Source: Planotetraspora silvatica (GTDB lineage Bacteria; Actinomycetota; Actinomycetes; Streptosporangiales; Streptosporangiaceae). From it: a stretch of DNA of 64,000 nucleotides. This document shows, piece after piece, positions 1 to 8,080 of the stretch. The translations under genes were made by a program, and so were the position numbers. The notes below the pieces were generated by a model that saw only the letters and a program-made list of their open reading frames with translations, was not told the DNA's origin and did not search any database. The stretch is taken from assembly GCF_016863315.1 (NCBI RefSeq), contig NZ_BOOQ01000010.1:1-64000 (forward strand). The letters are read 5' to 3'. The stretch's first letter is position 1. Every line of letters starts with the position of its first letter.

Positions 1-70
1 CCAACGCGGCACAGACCGCTGGGCCTTCACCTACCTCAACCCCTACGCGAATCGTCCGAAGAGAACATGA
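1..70 (+). CDS. 3' end of an unidentified protein
   Basis: Reading from base 2, an open frame of 22 codons ends at TGA 68-70. The C-terminal peptide contains WAFTYLNPYANRPKRT, aromatic-rich and then basic, which looks like a genuine protein end rather than chance. The start lies outside the window. No motif identifies the family. metE follows 233 bp downstream on the same strand behind its own leader, so they need not be one operon. Confidence 0.4.
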   Translation, partial: QRGTDRWAFTYLNPYANRPKRT

Positions 71-213
71 TCGCTGGAGTGGCCGCTGCCGGGCCCGCTT
101 CGCCGCGCTGACCGGCCGGTGAGCCGCTCCCGTGCGCTCATGTCGCCCCCGTGGGGCGTCCACGCATGCCTCGGGACGAGAGTTGCGGCGCGATGAGTCA
201 CGCGCAAGGGAGA

Positions 214-234
214 TCCATAACACGTGCTTATGGA
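214..234. promoter_or_regulatory. Inverted repeat upstream of metE
   Basis: Perfect 7-bp arms TCCATAA (214-220) and TTATGGA (228-234) flank a 7-base centre, CACGTGC. The site lies 70-90 bp before the metE start, where an operator or promoter would be expected. It is AT-rich against a GC-rich background. The binding protein is unknown. No cobalamin or SAM riboswitch signature was recognised in this leader. Confidence 0.45.
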
Positions 235-303
235 CCAAGCGATCGAATGCCGCGGGTGGGCAGGATGCGTCCGTCCGAACCCTGAACGGCCAAGGGAGCC
301 ACC

Positions 304-2727
304 ATGACCGCGCGTCCGCCGACCTTTCCCGCCTCCACAGTGCTCGGCTATCCGAGGATCGGGCCTCACCGGGAGCTGAAGCGCGCATTGGAGTCGTACT
401 GGGACGGCCGCTCGACGTACCAGGACCTTGAAAACACGGGACAGCGGCTGCGAGAGGAGACCTGGCGGCGGCTCGACGGGCTCGGCCTGGGTGCGCTGCC
501 CTCCGGCACATTCTCGCTCTATGACCAGATGCTCGACACGGCCGTGCTGCTCGGCGCCGTACCTGATCGGTATCGCGGCGGCACGGGTGAGGATGCCTAC
601 TTCGCGATGGCTCGAGGCGCGGAGGGAATCGCGCCGCTGCGGATGACGAAGTGGTTCGACACGAACTATCACTACATCGTCCCTGAGATCGGGCCGGACA
701 CCGCCTTCCGGCTCGATGCCGCCAAGCCGCTTTCCGAGGTGCGGGAGGCCCGTGGGCTGGGCCTGGAGACGCGGCCGGTGCTGGTCGGCCCGGTCACCTT
801 CCTCCTGCTGTCGCAGGCCGCCCCGAGCGGGCCGGCCGGATTCGCCCCGCTGGACCGGCTGACCGATGTGCTCGGGGTCTATGAGCGGCTGCTGGCGGAG
901 CTCGCCGCGGAGGGCGTCGACTGGGTCCAGCTGGACGAGCCGGCCCTCGTGACCGACAGAACCGGCGAGGAACTGGCCGCCGTCGCGACCGCCTACGAAT
1001 GGCTGGGGAACCTGACCGACAGACCTGCTCTGTTCGTCGCCTCGTACTTCGGCGATCTCGGCGACGCCCTGCCGGTCCTCGCGGCCACGCCGGTCGAGGC
1101 CATCGGTCTCGATCTGGTGGCCGGCAGTGCCTCCGGCCTCGCATCGCTCGTGGACAAGACGGCGCACGCCGGGGAGACCGCGCACGCCGGGGAGACTGCG
1201 CACGCCGGGGGGGCCGCCCTGGCCGGGGAGAGCGTGCTTGCTCAAAAGACCGTGCTCGCGGGGAAGACAGTGGTCGCGGGCGTGGTGTCGGGCCGTGACG
1301 TGTGGCGCACCGACCAGGAACAGGCATTGGCCACGCTCCGCGCTGTACGCGAGCTGGCCGGGCACGTCGTCGTGAGCACGTCCTGCTCGCTCCTGCATGT
1401 GCCGTACGACCTGGATCTGGAGCCGGGCCTCGATCCCGCCGTCCGGCGGCGACTGGCGTTCGCGGACCAGAAGGTCGCCGAGGTGGTCGAGCTGGCCGCT
1501 CTCCTGGCCGCCGATCCGACCGGCCCGATCTCCACACCCGCCATAGGCACGCAGGCGAAGGCTGCGGTGGTGGGCTCCGCACAGCCGGACCAAGCGCCGG
1601 CACCGGTACCGGGCCAAGCAGCGGAACTGGTACCGGACCAGGCGACCGCACGGGTACCGGGCGAAGTGCCGGTCAGGAGCCCGTACGCGGTCCGGGCGGC
1701 GGCACAGGCCGAGCACCTGCGCCTGCCCTCGCTCCCGGTCACCACGATCGGCTCGTTCCCGCAGACCGGCGAGCTGCGCGGAGCCAGGGCGGCGCTGGCG
1801 GCGGGCGAGCTGGGCGAGGCGGCCTACGACGACCTCGTCCGTGCCGAGATCGCCCGCGTCGTCGCCCTGCAGGAGCGGCTCGGACTCGACGTGCTCGTCC
1901 ACGGCGAGCCGGAGCGCAACGACATGGTGCAGTACTTCGCCGAGCATCTCGACGGTTTCGCGGTCACCCGCAACGGCTGGGTGCAGTCGTACGGCTCGCG
2001 CTGCACGCGGCCGCCGATTCTTCACGGCGATGTCCGGCGTCCGGAGCCGATCACCGTGCGGTGGGCACGCCATGCGCAGTCTCTGACGGATAAACCGGTC
2101 AAGGGCATGCTGACGGGCCCGGTGACGATCGTCGCCTGGTCGTTCGTCCGTGACGACCTGCCCCTGCGGGACGTGGTGTTCCAGGTCGCCGACGCCATCG
2201 GGGACGAGGTGAGCGACCTCGAGGCCGCGGGCGTGCGGGTCATCCAGGTCGACGAGCCGGCGCTGCGTGAGCTCATGCCGCTGCGCCGTGAGGACCAGGA
2301 CGCCTACCTGGAGTGGGCCGTGGCGGCCTACCGCAGGGCCACATCCGGCGCGGGCGACCGCACACAGATCCACACACACCTGTGCTATTCCGACGCCGAC
2401 CAGATCCTTGACGCGATCGACGCCCTCGACGCCGACGTCACGACCATCGAGTCGGCGCGTTCGGGTGCGCGGATCCTCGACGAGGCGGCGATCGGCGACT
2501 TCGAACGGGGGCTTGGCCCGGGGGTGTACGACATCCATTCGCCGCGGGTGCCGAGCACCTGGGAGATCGAGGTCGCGCTGAAGGCGGCCTTGCGGGTGTT
2601 GCCCGCCGACCGGGTCTGGGTCAATCCGGACTGCGGGCTGAAGACCCGGACGTACGAACAGGTTGAGGCGGCGCTCACCAACCTCGTCAGCGCGGCGCGG
2701 CACCTCCGAGGTGACCAGCACTCGTGA
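304..2727 (+). CDS. metE: Cobalamin-independent methionine synthase MetE
   Basis: Transfers the methyl group of 5-methyltetrahydropteroyltri-L-glutamate to homocysteine, giving methionine in the cytoplasm without B12. The N-terminal half opens with TVLGYPRIGPHRELK, typical of the family. The catalytic C-terminal barrel starts near residue 470 (TTIGSFPQT). Zinc ligands are visible as H692 and C694 (HTHLC), E716 (IESARSG) and C777 (NPDCGLK). AAGGGAG sits just before the ATG. At 807 residues it is longer than the usual 750-770; the excess is two in-frame minisatellites, at residues 286-327 (six-residue units) and 428-459 (eight-residue units), both outside the conserved core. The stop codon lies inside a 17-bp tandem repeat. 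Confidence 0.96.
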   Translation: MTARPPTFPASTVLGYPRIGPHRELKRALESYWDGRSTYQDLENTGQRLREETWRRLDGLGLGALPSGTFSLYDQMLDTAVLLGAVPDRYRGGTGEDAYFAMARGAEGIAPLRMTKWFDTNYHYIVPEIGPDTAFRLDAAKPLSEVREARGLGLETRPVLVGPVTFLLLSQAAPSGPAGFAPLDRLTDVLGVYERLLAELAAEGVDWVQLDEPALVTDRTGEELAAVATAYEWLGNLTDRPALFVASYFGDLGDALPVLAATPVEAIGLDLVAGSASGLASLVDKTAHAGETAHAGETAHAGGAALAGESVLAQKTVLAGKTVVAGVVSGRDVWRTDQEQALATLRAVRELAGHVVVSTSCSLLHVPYDLDLEPGLDPAVRRRLAFADQKVAEVVELAALLAADPTGPISTPAIGTQAKAAVVGSAQPDQAPAPVPGQAAELVPDQATARVPGEVPVRSPYAVRAAAQAEHLRLPSLPVTTIGSFPQTGELRGARAALAAGELGEAAYDDLVRAEIARVVALQERLGLDVLVHGEPERNDMVQYFAEHLDGFAVTRNGWVQSYGSRCTRPPILHGDVRRPEPITVRWARHAQSLTDKPVKGMLTGPVTIVAWSFVRDDLPLRDVVFQVADAIGDEVSDLEAAGVRVIQVDEPALRELMPLRREDQDAYLEWAVAAYRRATSGAGDRTQIHTHLCYSDADQILDAIDALDADVTTIESARSGARILDEAAIGDFERGLGPGVYDIHSPRVPSTWEIEVALKAALRVLPADRVWVNPDCGLKTRTYEQVEAALTNLVSAARHLRGDQHS
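1159..1284 (+). repeat. 18-bp in-frame minisatellite inside metE
   Basis: Seven consecutive 18-bp units are visible. The first three are nearly identical (1159-1176, 1177-1194, 1195-1212; consensus peptide TAHAGE), and four progressively degenerate copies follow (GAALAGE, SVLAQK, TVLAGK, TVVAGV). The decay towards the 3' side suggests repeated tandem duplication. The frame is kept throughout, so the protein tolerates the insert, probably as a surface loop of the N-terminal domain. Confidence 0.85.
1585..1680 (+). repeat. 24-bp in-frame minisatellite inside metE
   Basis: Four 24-bp units (1585-1608, 1609-1632, 1633-1656, 1657-1680) encode PDQAPAPV, PGQAAELV, PDQATARV and PGEVPVRS. They lie in the linker just before the C-terminal catalytic domain, so length variation there should be tolerated. 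Unit length and sequence differ from the other metE minisatellite, so the two arose independently. Confidence 0.8.
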
Positions 2728-2820
2728 GGGACCAGCGCTGGTGAACAGTCACCGCTGGTGAACGGTCGCGGCTCGTGGACAGTCATCGCTCGTGAACAGC
2801 TACCGCTCGTGACGGGTCCA
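2719..2820. repeat. Six 17-bp tandem repeats spanning the metE stop codon
   Basis: Units of exactly 17 bp start at 2719, 2736, 2753, 2770, 2787 and 2804. Typical units are CGCTGGTGAACAGTCAC and CGCTCGTGAACAGCTAC. The first unit contains the metE stop TGA (2725-2727); a more degenerate unit may precede it at 2702. No open frame is maintained and there is no obvious terminator hairpin. Confidence 0.8.
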
Positions 2821-2889
2821 GCGCACAGGTCGGCTCCCGACTGGCCGGCCCGTGACAGGAGCCTCGGGTGTTCAGCTCGGGTGTTCAGC

Positions 2890-4110
2890 TCAAGCGTTGC
2901 TCGTCGCCGGCCGCAGGCGCGGCAGGCGGCGGGCCCGCGTGCGGTAACGGAGGACCTGGACGGCGCCGAGGATCCACACGGGGTACTGCACGGCGAACGC
3001 CCAGCGGTAATCGCCCTGAAGATCCATCGAGATGCCGATCAGGGCGATCACCGACATGGAGGCGACGAAGCCGCCGCCGTTGACGATGCCGGTGGCGACG
3101 CCGATCCGCTCGGCCGGGTTGAAGGTCCGCGCGTAGTCGAATCCGATCATCGAGCCGGGGCCGTTCGTCGCGAGCGTGACCATGAGCAGCACGAGCAGCC
3201 ACAGAGGCACGGGGGCCGGCCACAGGAGGACGAGTGTCCAGGCTCCCGCCGTGCTGCCGATGACGGTCAGCACCATCCAGGACCGCCGTAGCGGGAACCG
3301 CCCGGCGAGGAAGCCGAGCAAAGGTCCGCAGAACATCGACAGCACGGTGATCGTGGTCAGCAGCAGTCCCGCCGTCCGCGGAGCCAACCCCTGGCCCTGG
3401 ACCAGGAACGGGTAGCCCCACAGGATCGTGAAGGCCGCGGCCGAGGACTGGGTGGCGGCGTGCGTCCACATCCCGAGCCGGGTGCCCGGCTCGGCCCACG
3501 CGGCCCGCATGGCGGGCGCGGCCGTCTCCATCGCAGGGGGCCGGTCGCGCAACGCCGCGCCGACCACGATGAGAGAGACCAGGCCGAGCGCGGCGGCGCC
3601 GAGAAAGGTAGGTGTCCAGCCGTTGGCGTGCAGGGACGTGATCAGCGGCACGGCCGAGGCGACCGCGCCCAGTTGGCCGAGTAGCCCGGTGATCTGCACG
3701 ATCACGGGATTGCGCCGCGGCGGGAACCACACGCTGACGATCCGGATCACGCTGATGAACGTCATCGCGTCGCCGCAGCCGATGAGGATCCGGCCGGCGG
3801 CGGCTCCGGGCAGGTTCGTCGCCAGAGCGAAGACGAGCTGGCCGAGCGCCATCACCGACGCTCCGACGAGCAGCATGCGTTTGGATCCCAGCCGGTCGAC
3901 CAGAATCCCGACCGGGATCTGCATCGCCGCGTAGACCAGCAGTTGCACCATGGCGAGGACGGACAGACCGGTCGCACCGACCCCGAAGCGGGCCGAGGCG
4001 TCGATGCCCGTGACGCCGAGGGACTGCCGGTGGAACACCGCGATCATGTAGGCGACGACGCCGGCGGCCCAGAAGATCAGGGGTTTGCGTGTTCCACCGC
4101 TTCGTCCCAT
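2890..4110 (-). CDS. MFS transporter
   Basis: A 406-residue major facilitator superfamily protein with about 12 hydrophobic segments. The loop after the second segment carries the family motif as GILVDRLGSKRMLL (around residue 67). The start region MGRSGGTRKPLIFWAAG leads directly into segment 1. The substrate cannot be told from sequence; the general look (nitrate/organic-anion symporter-like, few loops) is only a hint. The gene lies downstream of the MMPL gene on the same strand, but a strong hairpin separates them, so it probably has its own promoter. Its 3' end abuts the region after the metE repeats (convergent genes). Confidence 0.85.
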   Translation of the reverse strand: MGRSGGTRKPLIFWAAGVVAYMIAVFHRQSLGVTGIDASARFGVGATGLSVLAMVQLLVYAAMQIPVGILVDRLGSKRMLLVGASVMALGQLVFALATNLPGAAAGRILIGCGDAMTFISVIRIVSVWFPPRRNPVIVQITGLLGQLGAVASAVPLITSLHANGWTPTFLGAAALGLVSLIVVGAALRDRPPAMETAAPAMRAAWAEPGTRLGMWTHAATQSSAAAFTILWGYPFLVQGQGLAPRTAGLLLTTITVLSMFCGPLLGFLAGRFPLRRSWMVLTVIGSTAGAWTLVLLWPAPVPLWLLVLLMVTLATNGPGSMIGFDYARTFNPAERIGVATGIVNGGGFVASMSVIALIGISMDLQGDYRWAFAVQYPVWILGAVQVLRYRTRARRLPRLRPATSNA

Positions 4111-4137
4111 AGCTGGGGATTTTACCGATATGTACGG

Positions 4138-4179
4138 CTTGCGCCTGGGGCGTCCATCTGGTGGACCTCCAGGCGCAAG
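4138..4179 (-). terminator. Strong hairpin terminator behind the MMPL gene
   Basis: An 11-bp perfect stem (CTTGCGCCTGG / CCAGGCGCAAG) encloses a second 5-bp stem (GTCCA / TGGAC), 42 nt overall. It lies 68-109 bases past the MMPL stop and just upstream of the MFS start, so it most likely ends the MMPL transcript. There is no U-run, as is common in GC-rich actinobacteria. Confidence 0.7.
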
Positions 4180-4247
4180 CCGTGCTGCCGGTCGTGCTGC
4201 CGGTCGCGCCGTCAGCCGTACTGGCAGCTGAACTGTCAGCTGAACTG

Positions 4248-6515
4248 TCAGCCGACGAGGGCGGGAACCCGGTCCTCCCGGACGCCGTCGCCGTCGTCAT
4301 CGCCGTCCTCGTCGTCGTGATCGCCGTGGGAGAGCTGAGGCAGCCAGCCGAGCCAGCGCGGCAGGTACCAGTTCCAGTCACCCAGCAGTTTCATCGTCGC
4401 CGGCAGCAGGACCGCTCGCACGATCGTCGCGTCGATCAGGATCGCGGCCGCCAGGCCTATGCCCATCTGCATGAACGTCAGGAGCGACAGCGTGGCGAAG
4501 GTCGCGAACACCGCCACCATGATGAGCGCCGCGCTCGTGACCACGGCGGCGGTGCTCTTGATGCCGGAGGCGATCGCGTCCTCGGTGCGCATGCCCCTGT
4601 CGTAGGACTCCCGGATCCGGCTGAGGATGAAGACGTGGTAGTCCATCGACAGGCCGAAGAGGATCACGAACAGGAACAGGGGCAGCCAGTTGGTGATCAT
4701 CCCGGTGGAGGTGAAACCGAGCAGGCTCTCGCCGTACCCCCTCTGGAAGACCAGCACGAGCACGCCGTACGCCGCCGCGACGGACAGCAGGTTGAGCAGG
4801 ATGGCCTTGATCGCGACGACCAGCGAGCGGAACGAGATCAGCAGCAGGACGAAGGCCAGCAGCAGCACGAAGCCGAACACCAGCGGGATCGTCCGGCGAA
4901 GCTGCTCGTCGAAGTCCATCGAGCCGGCCGTGCTGCCGGTGACGTGCGCTCCGGGAAGCGTGGCGGGGATGACCTCTTCGCGCAGGGTGTGGACCGCGTG
5001 CTCCGAGACCGCGTCCATCCCGGCGCCTTTGATGCCGATGGTGATCTGGGCCACCGTCTTATCCGGATTTATCCGTACGCTGATCGGCTCGTTCGCCTCG
5101 CCCGTCGCCAGCGCCCGCTTCTTGAACTCCTCGATCGAGGCGGTGAACTGGGGGGTCGTCACGTCGGCGGCCTTGACGACGACCACCGCGGGCTCGTTCC
5201 CGCCCGGGAAGGCCTTGTCGATCCGCTTGAAGGTCTCGGCGATCGAGTAGTTGCCCTGCAGGTCGTCGATGGTCTGCGCGCCGGTTTTGAGGCTGAACGC
5301 GGGGATCGCGAGCGCGACGAGGAGACCGCCGGCGAGGACCACGGAGATGATCGGATGGCGCAGGACCGGCCCGATGATCGCGCCCCAGAACCTGCTCTCG
5401 CCTCCGCGGACCCCGAGGACGCGCCGCCAGCCGACCCTTCCCCTGGTGACGGTCCGTACGGTGCCGTGGATCAACCGGGCGTCGATCTTGTCGCCGATCA
5501 GCGAGAGCAGCGCGGGCAGGGCGGTCAGGGAGCCGACGACGGCCGTCAGGACCACGAGGATCGTGCCCTCGGCGAAGCCCATGAAGATGCCGTTGCCCGT
5601 CAGGAACATCCCGGCCATCGCCACGATGACGGTGATGCCGGAGATGAGGACGGCCCTGCCGGACGTGGCGGCGGCGATCTCGATGGCCCTGCGCTTGTCG
5701 CGGCCCTTCGCTCTCTCCTCGCGCTGCCGCATGACGTAGAAGAGGCTGTAGTCGACGCCGACCGCCAGGCCGATGAGCAACATCACGTTGCTGGTCGCCG
5801 AGTCGACGTGCAGAAGCTGGCTGGTGAGCGCCAGCAGCCCGGTGGCCGAGAAGATCGCCGTCATCGCCAGGGCGACCGGGACCAGAGCGGCCAGCAACGC
5901 GCCGAACGCGGCGAGCAGGATGCCGATGGTGATCGGCAGCGAGAGCTGCTCGGCCCGCACGAAGTCCTTGTCGATCGCCTCGCCGATCAGCTTGTCGGCG
6001 CTCGCCCCGCCGGCCTCCTCGACCCGGAGGTCCGGATGAGCCCGCTGCACGCCCGCGACCGCGTCGAGCACCGGCTGGATCCGCTCGCCGGCGGTCCCCG
6101 CGTCGCCCTTCATGTCGAACTGGACCAGGGTCGTGCGCTGGTCAGGGGTGACGGGTGAGGGTTCCTTGTCGTACGGCGTGCGCACGTTCTCGACCTGGCC
6201 GGTGGCCTCGACCGCACTCTTCACGCCCATGACGGCCTCGCGGAACGCGGGGTCGCCGGTGGTGAGGGTCCCGGTGCGCGACTGCACCAGCACGATCTCG
6301 CCGGCGACGTCCTTGTAGGCCGCGCCGTCCAAGATCTGCTCGGCTAGTCGTGAGTCCCCGTTGGAGCTCTCGTAATTCTTCATCTCGGCCGTGCCCACGG
6401 CACTGCCCAGGAACGTCGCCGCGGCGACGAAAGCGATCCAGATCAACAGAGCCGACCATCGATGGCGGGCACTCCAGCCGCCGATCGAGGCGGCGAGGTT
6501 CTTCCGGCGTCTCAT
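4248..6515 (-). CDS. MMPL-family (RND superfamily) membrane transporter
   Basis: A 755-residue protein with the MMPL layout: one N-terminal helix (residues ~20-40), a large external domain, a block of five or six helices (~190-360), a second external domain and a final helix block (~520-700). GVDYSLFYVMRQREE and GLSMDYHVFILSRIRE are the duplicated conserved membrane motifs with the proton-relay Asp-Tyr. Such proteins export lipids, siderophores or drugs by proton motive force; the substrate here is unknown. GAGGGAGAGC precedes the ATG. The cytoplasmic C-terminus is very acidic (HGDHDDEDGDDDGDG), an unusual tail for the family. No TetR-type regulator is next to it. Confidence 0.88.
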   Translation of the reverse strand: MRRRKNLAASIGGWSARHRWSALLIWIAFVAAATFLGSAVGTAEMKNYESSNGDSRLAEQILDGAAYKDVAGEIVLVQSRTGTLTTGDPAFREAVMGVKSAVEATGQVENVRTPYDKEPSPVTPDQRTTLVQFDMKGDAGTAGERIQPVLDAVAGVQRAHPDLRVEEAGGASADKLIGEAIDKDFVRAEQLSLPITIGILLAAFGALLAALVPVALAMTAIFSATGLLALTSQLLHVDSATSNVMLLIGLAVGVDYSLFYVMRQREERAKGRDKRRAIEIAAATSGRAVLISGITVIVAMAGMFLTGNGIFMGFAEGTILVVLTAVVGSLTALPALLSLIGDKIDARLIHGTVRTVTRGRVGWRRVLGVRGGESRFWGAIIGPVLRHPIISVVLAGGLLVALAIPAFSLKTGAQTIDDLQGNYSIAETFKRIDKAFPGGNEPAVVVVKAADVTTPQFTASIEEFKKRALATGEANEPISVRINPDKTVAQITIGIKGAGMDAVSEHAVHTLREEVIPATLPGAHVTGSTAGSMDFDEQLRRTIPLVFGFVLLLAFVLLLISFRSLVVAIKAILLNLLSVAAAYGVLVLVFQRGYGESLLGFTSTGMITNWLPLFLFVILFGLSMDYHVFILSRIRESYDRGMRTEDAIASGIKSTAAVVTSAALIMVAVFATFATLSLLTFMQMGIGLAAAILIDATIVRAVLLPATMKLLGDWNWYLPRWLGWLPQLSHGDHDDEDGDDDGDGVREDRVPALVG

Positions 6516-6680
6516 GCTCTCTCCCTCAGTGGATGTCTCAACCGTAGAAATCGATCAAGGCGTGCACATCGGGCTCGTTGACCAGATCAGACGTCCTGCG
6601 ACCGGCGTATTACTCTCGTGCTCGAGATCTAGGGGACGTCCCTGAGGCCGCCCTCGGGGAACCCCGGCTAGGCTCCTGCC

Positions 6681-6713
6681 ATGTGCTTCTTCTCCGGCCA
6701 GGCGTCGTCGTGA
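6681..6713 (+). CDS. Candidate leaderless 10-residue upstream ORF
   Basis: ATG at 6681 opens MCFFSGQASS and stops at TGA 6711-6713. A TAGGCT hexamer (6669-6674) lies six bases before the ATG, the usual spacing for a leaderless actinobacterial start. The stop overlaps the GTG (6710) chosen for the NUDIX gene as GTGA, which would couple the two. This is inferred from signals only; with ten codons there is no coding statistic. Confidence 0.35.
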   Translation: MCFFSGQASS

Positions 6714-7177
6714 TCCCCGCGGATGTCTTCTACGCCGGGCTGAGCAAGGTGGTGGCGGCCGCGGCCGGATTCATCACCGACCCCTCCGGCCGTGTCCTGC
6801 TGGTCAAGCCCAACTACCGCGATCACTGGGGCTGGCCGGGTGGTCACGTCGACGAGGGCGAGTCGCCGGACGTCGCCTGTGCGCGTGAGGTGCTCGAGGA
6901 GCTCGGCCTGGAGCCACCGGTGGGCCGCCTGTTGGTCGTTCACTGGGTGCCCCCGATCGAGGAGCGCCCCCTGCCGCTCGTCCATTTCCTGTTCGACTGC
7001 GGCACGGTGGTCGACGGCAACAGCATCGTCCTGCAGGCGGAGGAACTCGACGGGTACGGCTTCTTCACCGCGGAGGAGGCCGCCTCGATCATGCCGCCCT
7101 ACCTGGCGACCCGCCTGACCGCGGCGCAGGCCGCCCGCTCGTCCAACACCACCGCGTACATCGGTTCGTTCTCGTAA
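6710..7177 (+). CDS. NUDIX hydrolase
   Basis: Hydrolyses a nucleoside diphosphate linked to another moiety, in the cytoplasm; the substrate is unknown. The complete Nudix box is present: G-H-V-D-E-G-E, seven residues, then REVLEELGL, with the metal-binding REVLEE. The domain starts around VFYAGLSKVVAAAAGF, so GTG 6710 keeps it whole (155 aa). A TTG 132 bases upstream would give a longer protein, but with an atypical N-terminus. No good ribosome site precedes 6710; coupling to the short frame at 6681 by a GTGA overlap may replace it. A SnoaL-like gene follows after 15 bp and is probably cotranscribed. Confidence 0.8.
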   Translation: MIPADVFYAGLSKVVAAAAGFITDPSGRVLLVKPNYRDHWGWPGGHVDEGESPDVACAREVLEELGLEPPVGRLLVVHWVPPIEERPLPLVHFLFDCGTVVDGNSIVLQAEELDGYGFFTAEEAASIMPPYLATRLTAAQAARSSNTTAYIGSFS

Positions 7178-7192
7178 CCGGAGGCCGGCGCC

Positions 7193-7579
7193 GTGGACAC
7201 CAGGGAGGCCGCAGGCCGCTTCGCCCGCACGTGGGAACGGGGCTGGGCGGCGCACGATGTCGAGCTGATCGTGTCCTTGTACGCCGAGGGCTGCGAGCAT
7301 CGCTCGATGCCGTTCCGTCCGGTCCATCGTGGTCGGGCGAAGCTCGCCGACTACGTCCGCTGGTCGTTCGAGAACGAGCGGGTCGAGAGCGTCCGCTTCG
7401 GTGAGCCGCTCGTCGACGGGGACACGGCGGTGGCCGAGTTCGTCGTCCTGTCGTCCGAGGACGGCAGGCCGGTGACGCTGGCCGGCTGCGTGATCGTCCG
7501 GTTCGACGCGGCCGGGCTCGCCGTGGAGTCGCGCGACTACTGGCACGTCGCCGAGGGACACGTGACCCTCGGCCGATGA
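7193..7579 (+). CDS. SnoaL/NTF2-like domain protein
   Basis: A 128-residue single-domain protein of the cone-shaped alpha+beta NTF2/SnoaL fold. The N-terminal helix (EAAGRFARTWERGWAAHDVE), the LYAEGCEHRSMPF segment and the closing strands ending SRDYWHV are typical of this fold. Members act as small isomerases, hydratases or ligand-binding proteins; nothing here fixes the activity. CGGAGG precedes the GTG start, and the NUDIX stop is 15 bp upstream, indicating one operon. Confidence 0.72.
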   Translation: MDTREAAGRFARTWERGWAAHDVELIVSLYAEGCEHRSMPFRPVHRGRAKLADYVRWSFENERVESVRFGEPLVDGDTAVAEFVVLSSEDGRPVTLAGCVIVRFDAAGLAVESRDYWHVAEGHVTLGR

Positions 7580-7712
7580 GCCGTCGCCTGCCGGGGGATG
7601 TACGGGCGGCCTTCGCCTTGATTGCCGCGATTGCCTTGATCACCTTGATTAACCGGGCGCTCTCGCGGAATAGGCCGGTGGTACGGCCCGAACCGACAAG
7701 GACGGTAAGACG

Positions 7713-7940
7713 ATGGACGACGCCGAGATCAGGGAGCAGCTGAAGGAATTGGAGGCGGAGCTGGCCAGGCTTCGGGCGAGCGCCGCGGACATCCGGCGGG
7801 AGATCGGCGAGCGCTGGGACGCCCCGACGGACGCCGCCGAGATCGCGATGGTGATCACCAACGCGGAGCAGCAGGAGTCGTTGATCGAGACGCTCGAGGC
7901 CAGACGCGAGCGGTTGCTGCAGAAGCTCGGCTCGTCCTGA
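7713..7940 (+). CDS. Small coiled-coil protein of unknown function
   Basis: A 75-residue, highly charged protein made of two heptad-patterned helices (EIREQLKELEAELARLRASA and a second from ITNAEQQESLIETLEARR) joined by a short WDAPTDAAE loop, so it should form an antiparallel hairpin or dimer. There is no signal peptide or membrane segment. GAC-AAGGACGG lies upstream of the ATG. Small proteins of this kind are common in actinobacteria, but I do not recognise a characterised relative. Confidence 0.65.
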   Translation: MDDAEIREQLKELEAELARLRASAADIRREIGERWDAPTDAAEIAMVITNAEQQESLIETLEARRERLLQKLGSS

Positions 7941-7955
7941 GGCGGTCGGCCTGCC

Positions 7956-8080
7956 CGGATCAGTCCGGCCCGGGTCGTGCCCGGCTCGGCCCGCTCGGAT
8001 CGGCCTGCTCGGATCAGTCCGGCTCGGATCAGTCCGGCTCGGATCAGTCCGGCCCGGATCAGTCCCGCCTGGATCAGTCC
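7956..8080. repeat. 15-bp tandem repeats at the stop codon of a kinase remnant
   Basis: Units of the type CGGATCAGTCCGGCT recur, four of them adjacent and nearly exact between about 8010 and 8070, with degenerate copies on either side (first at 7956). The last unit (8071-8080) carries the TCA that is the minus-strand TGA stop of the rhamnulokinase-like remnant (8074-8076). On the minus strand one frame reads as repeated LIRAG pentapeptides, but no credible gene uses it. Confidence 0.8.

Noticed and set aside
100-303. Cobalamin or SAM-IV riboswitch before metE
   Set aside because: No B12 box or SAM-IV core was found; only an inverted repeat is visible.
43-2721. 892-residue minus-strand frame over metE
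   Set aside because: It is the antisense shadow of metE: arginine/glycine/glutamine-rich, no domains, no ribosome site; metE on the plus strand has full family conservation.
4161-6158. 665-residue plus-strand frame over the MMPL gene
   Set aside because: Composition (HDEQR-rich, no hydrophobic segments) is typical of an antisense GC-rich shadow; the MMPL frame has clear helices and motifs.
6578-6709. TTG start for the NUDIX gene
   Set aside because: The added 44 residues have no family likeness and overlap the promoter-like TAGGCT; GTG 6710 is preferred.
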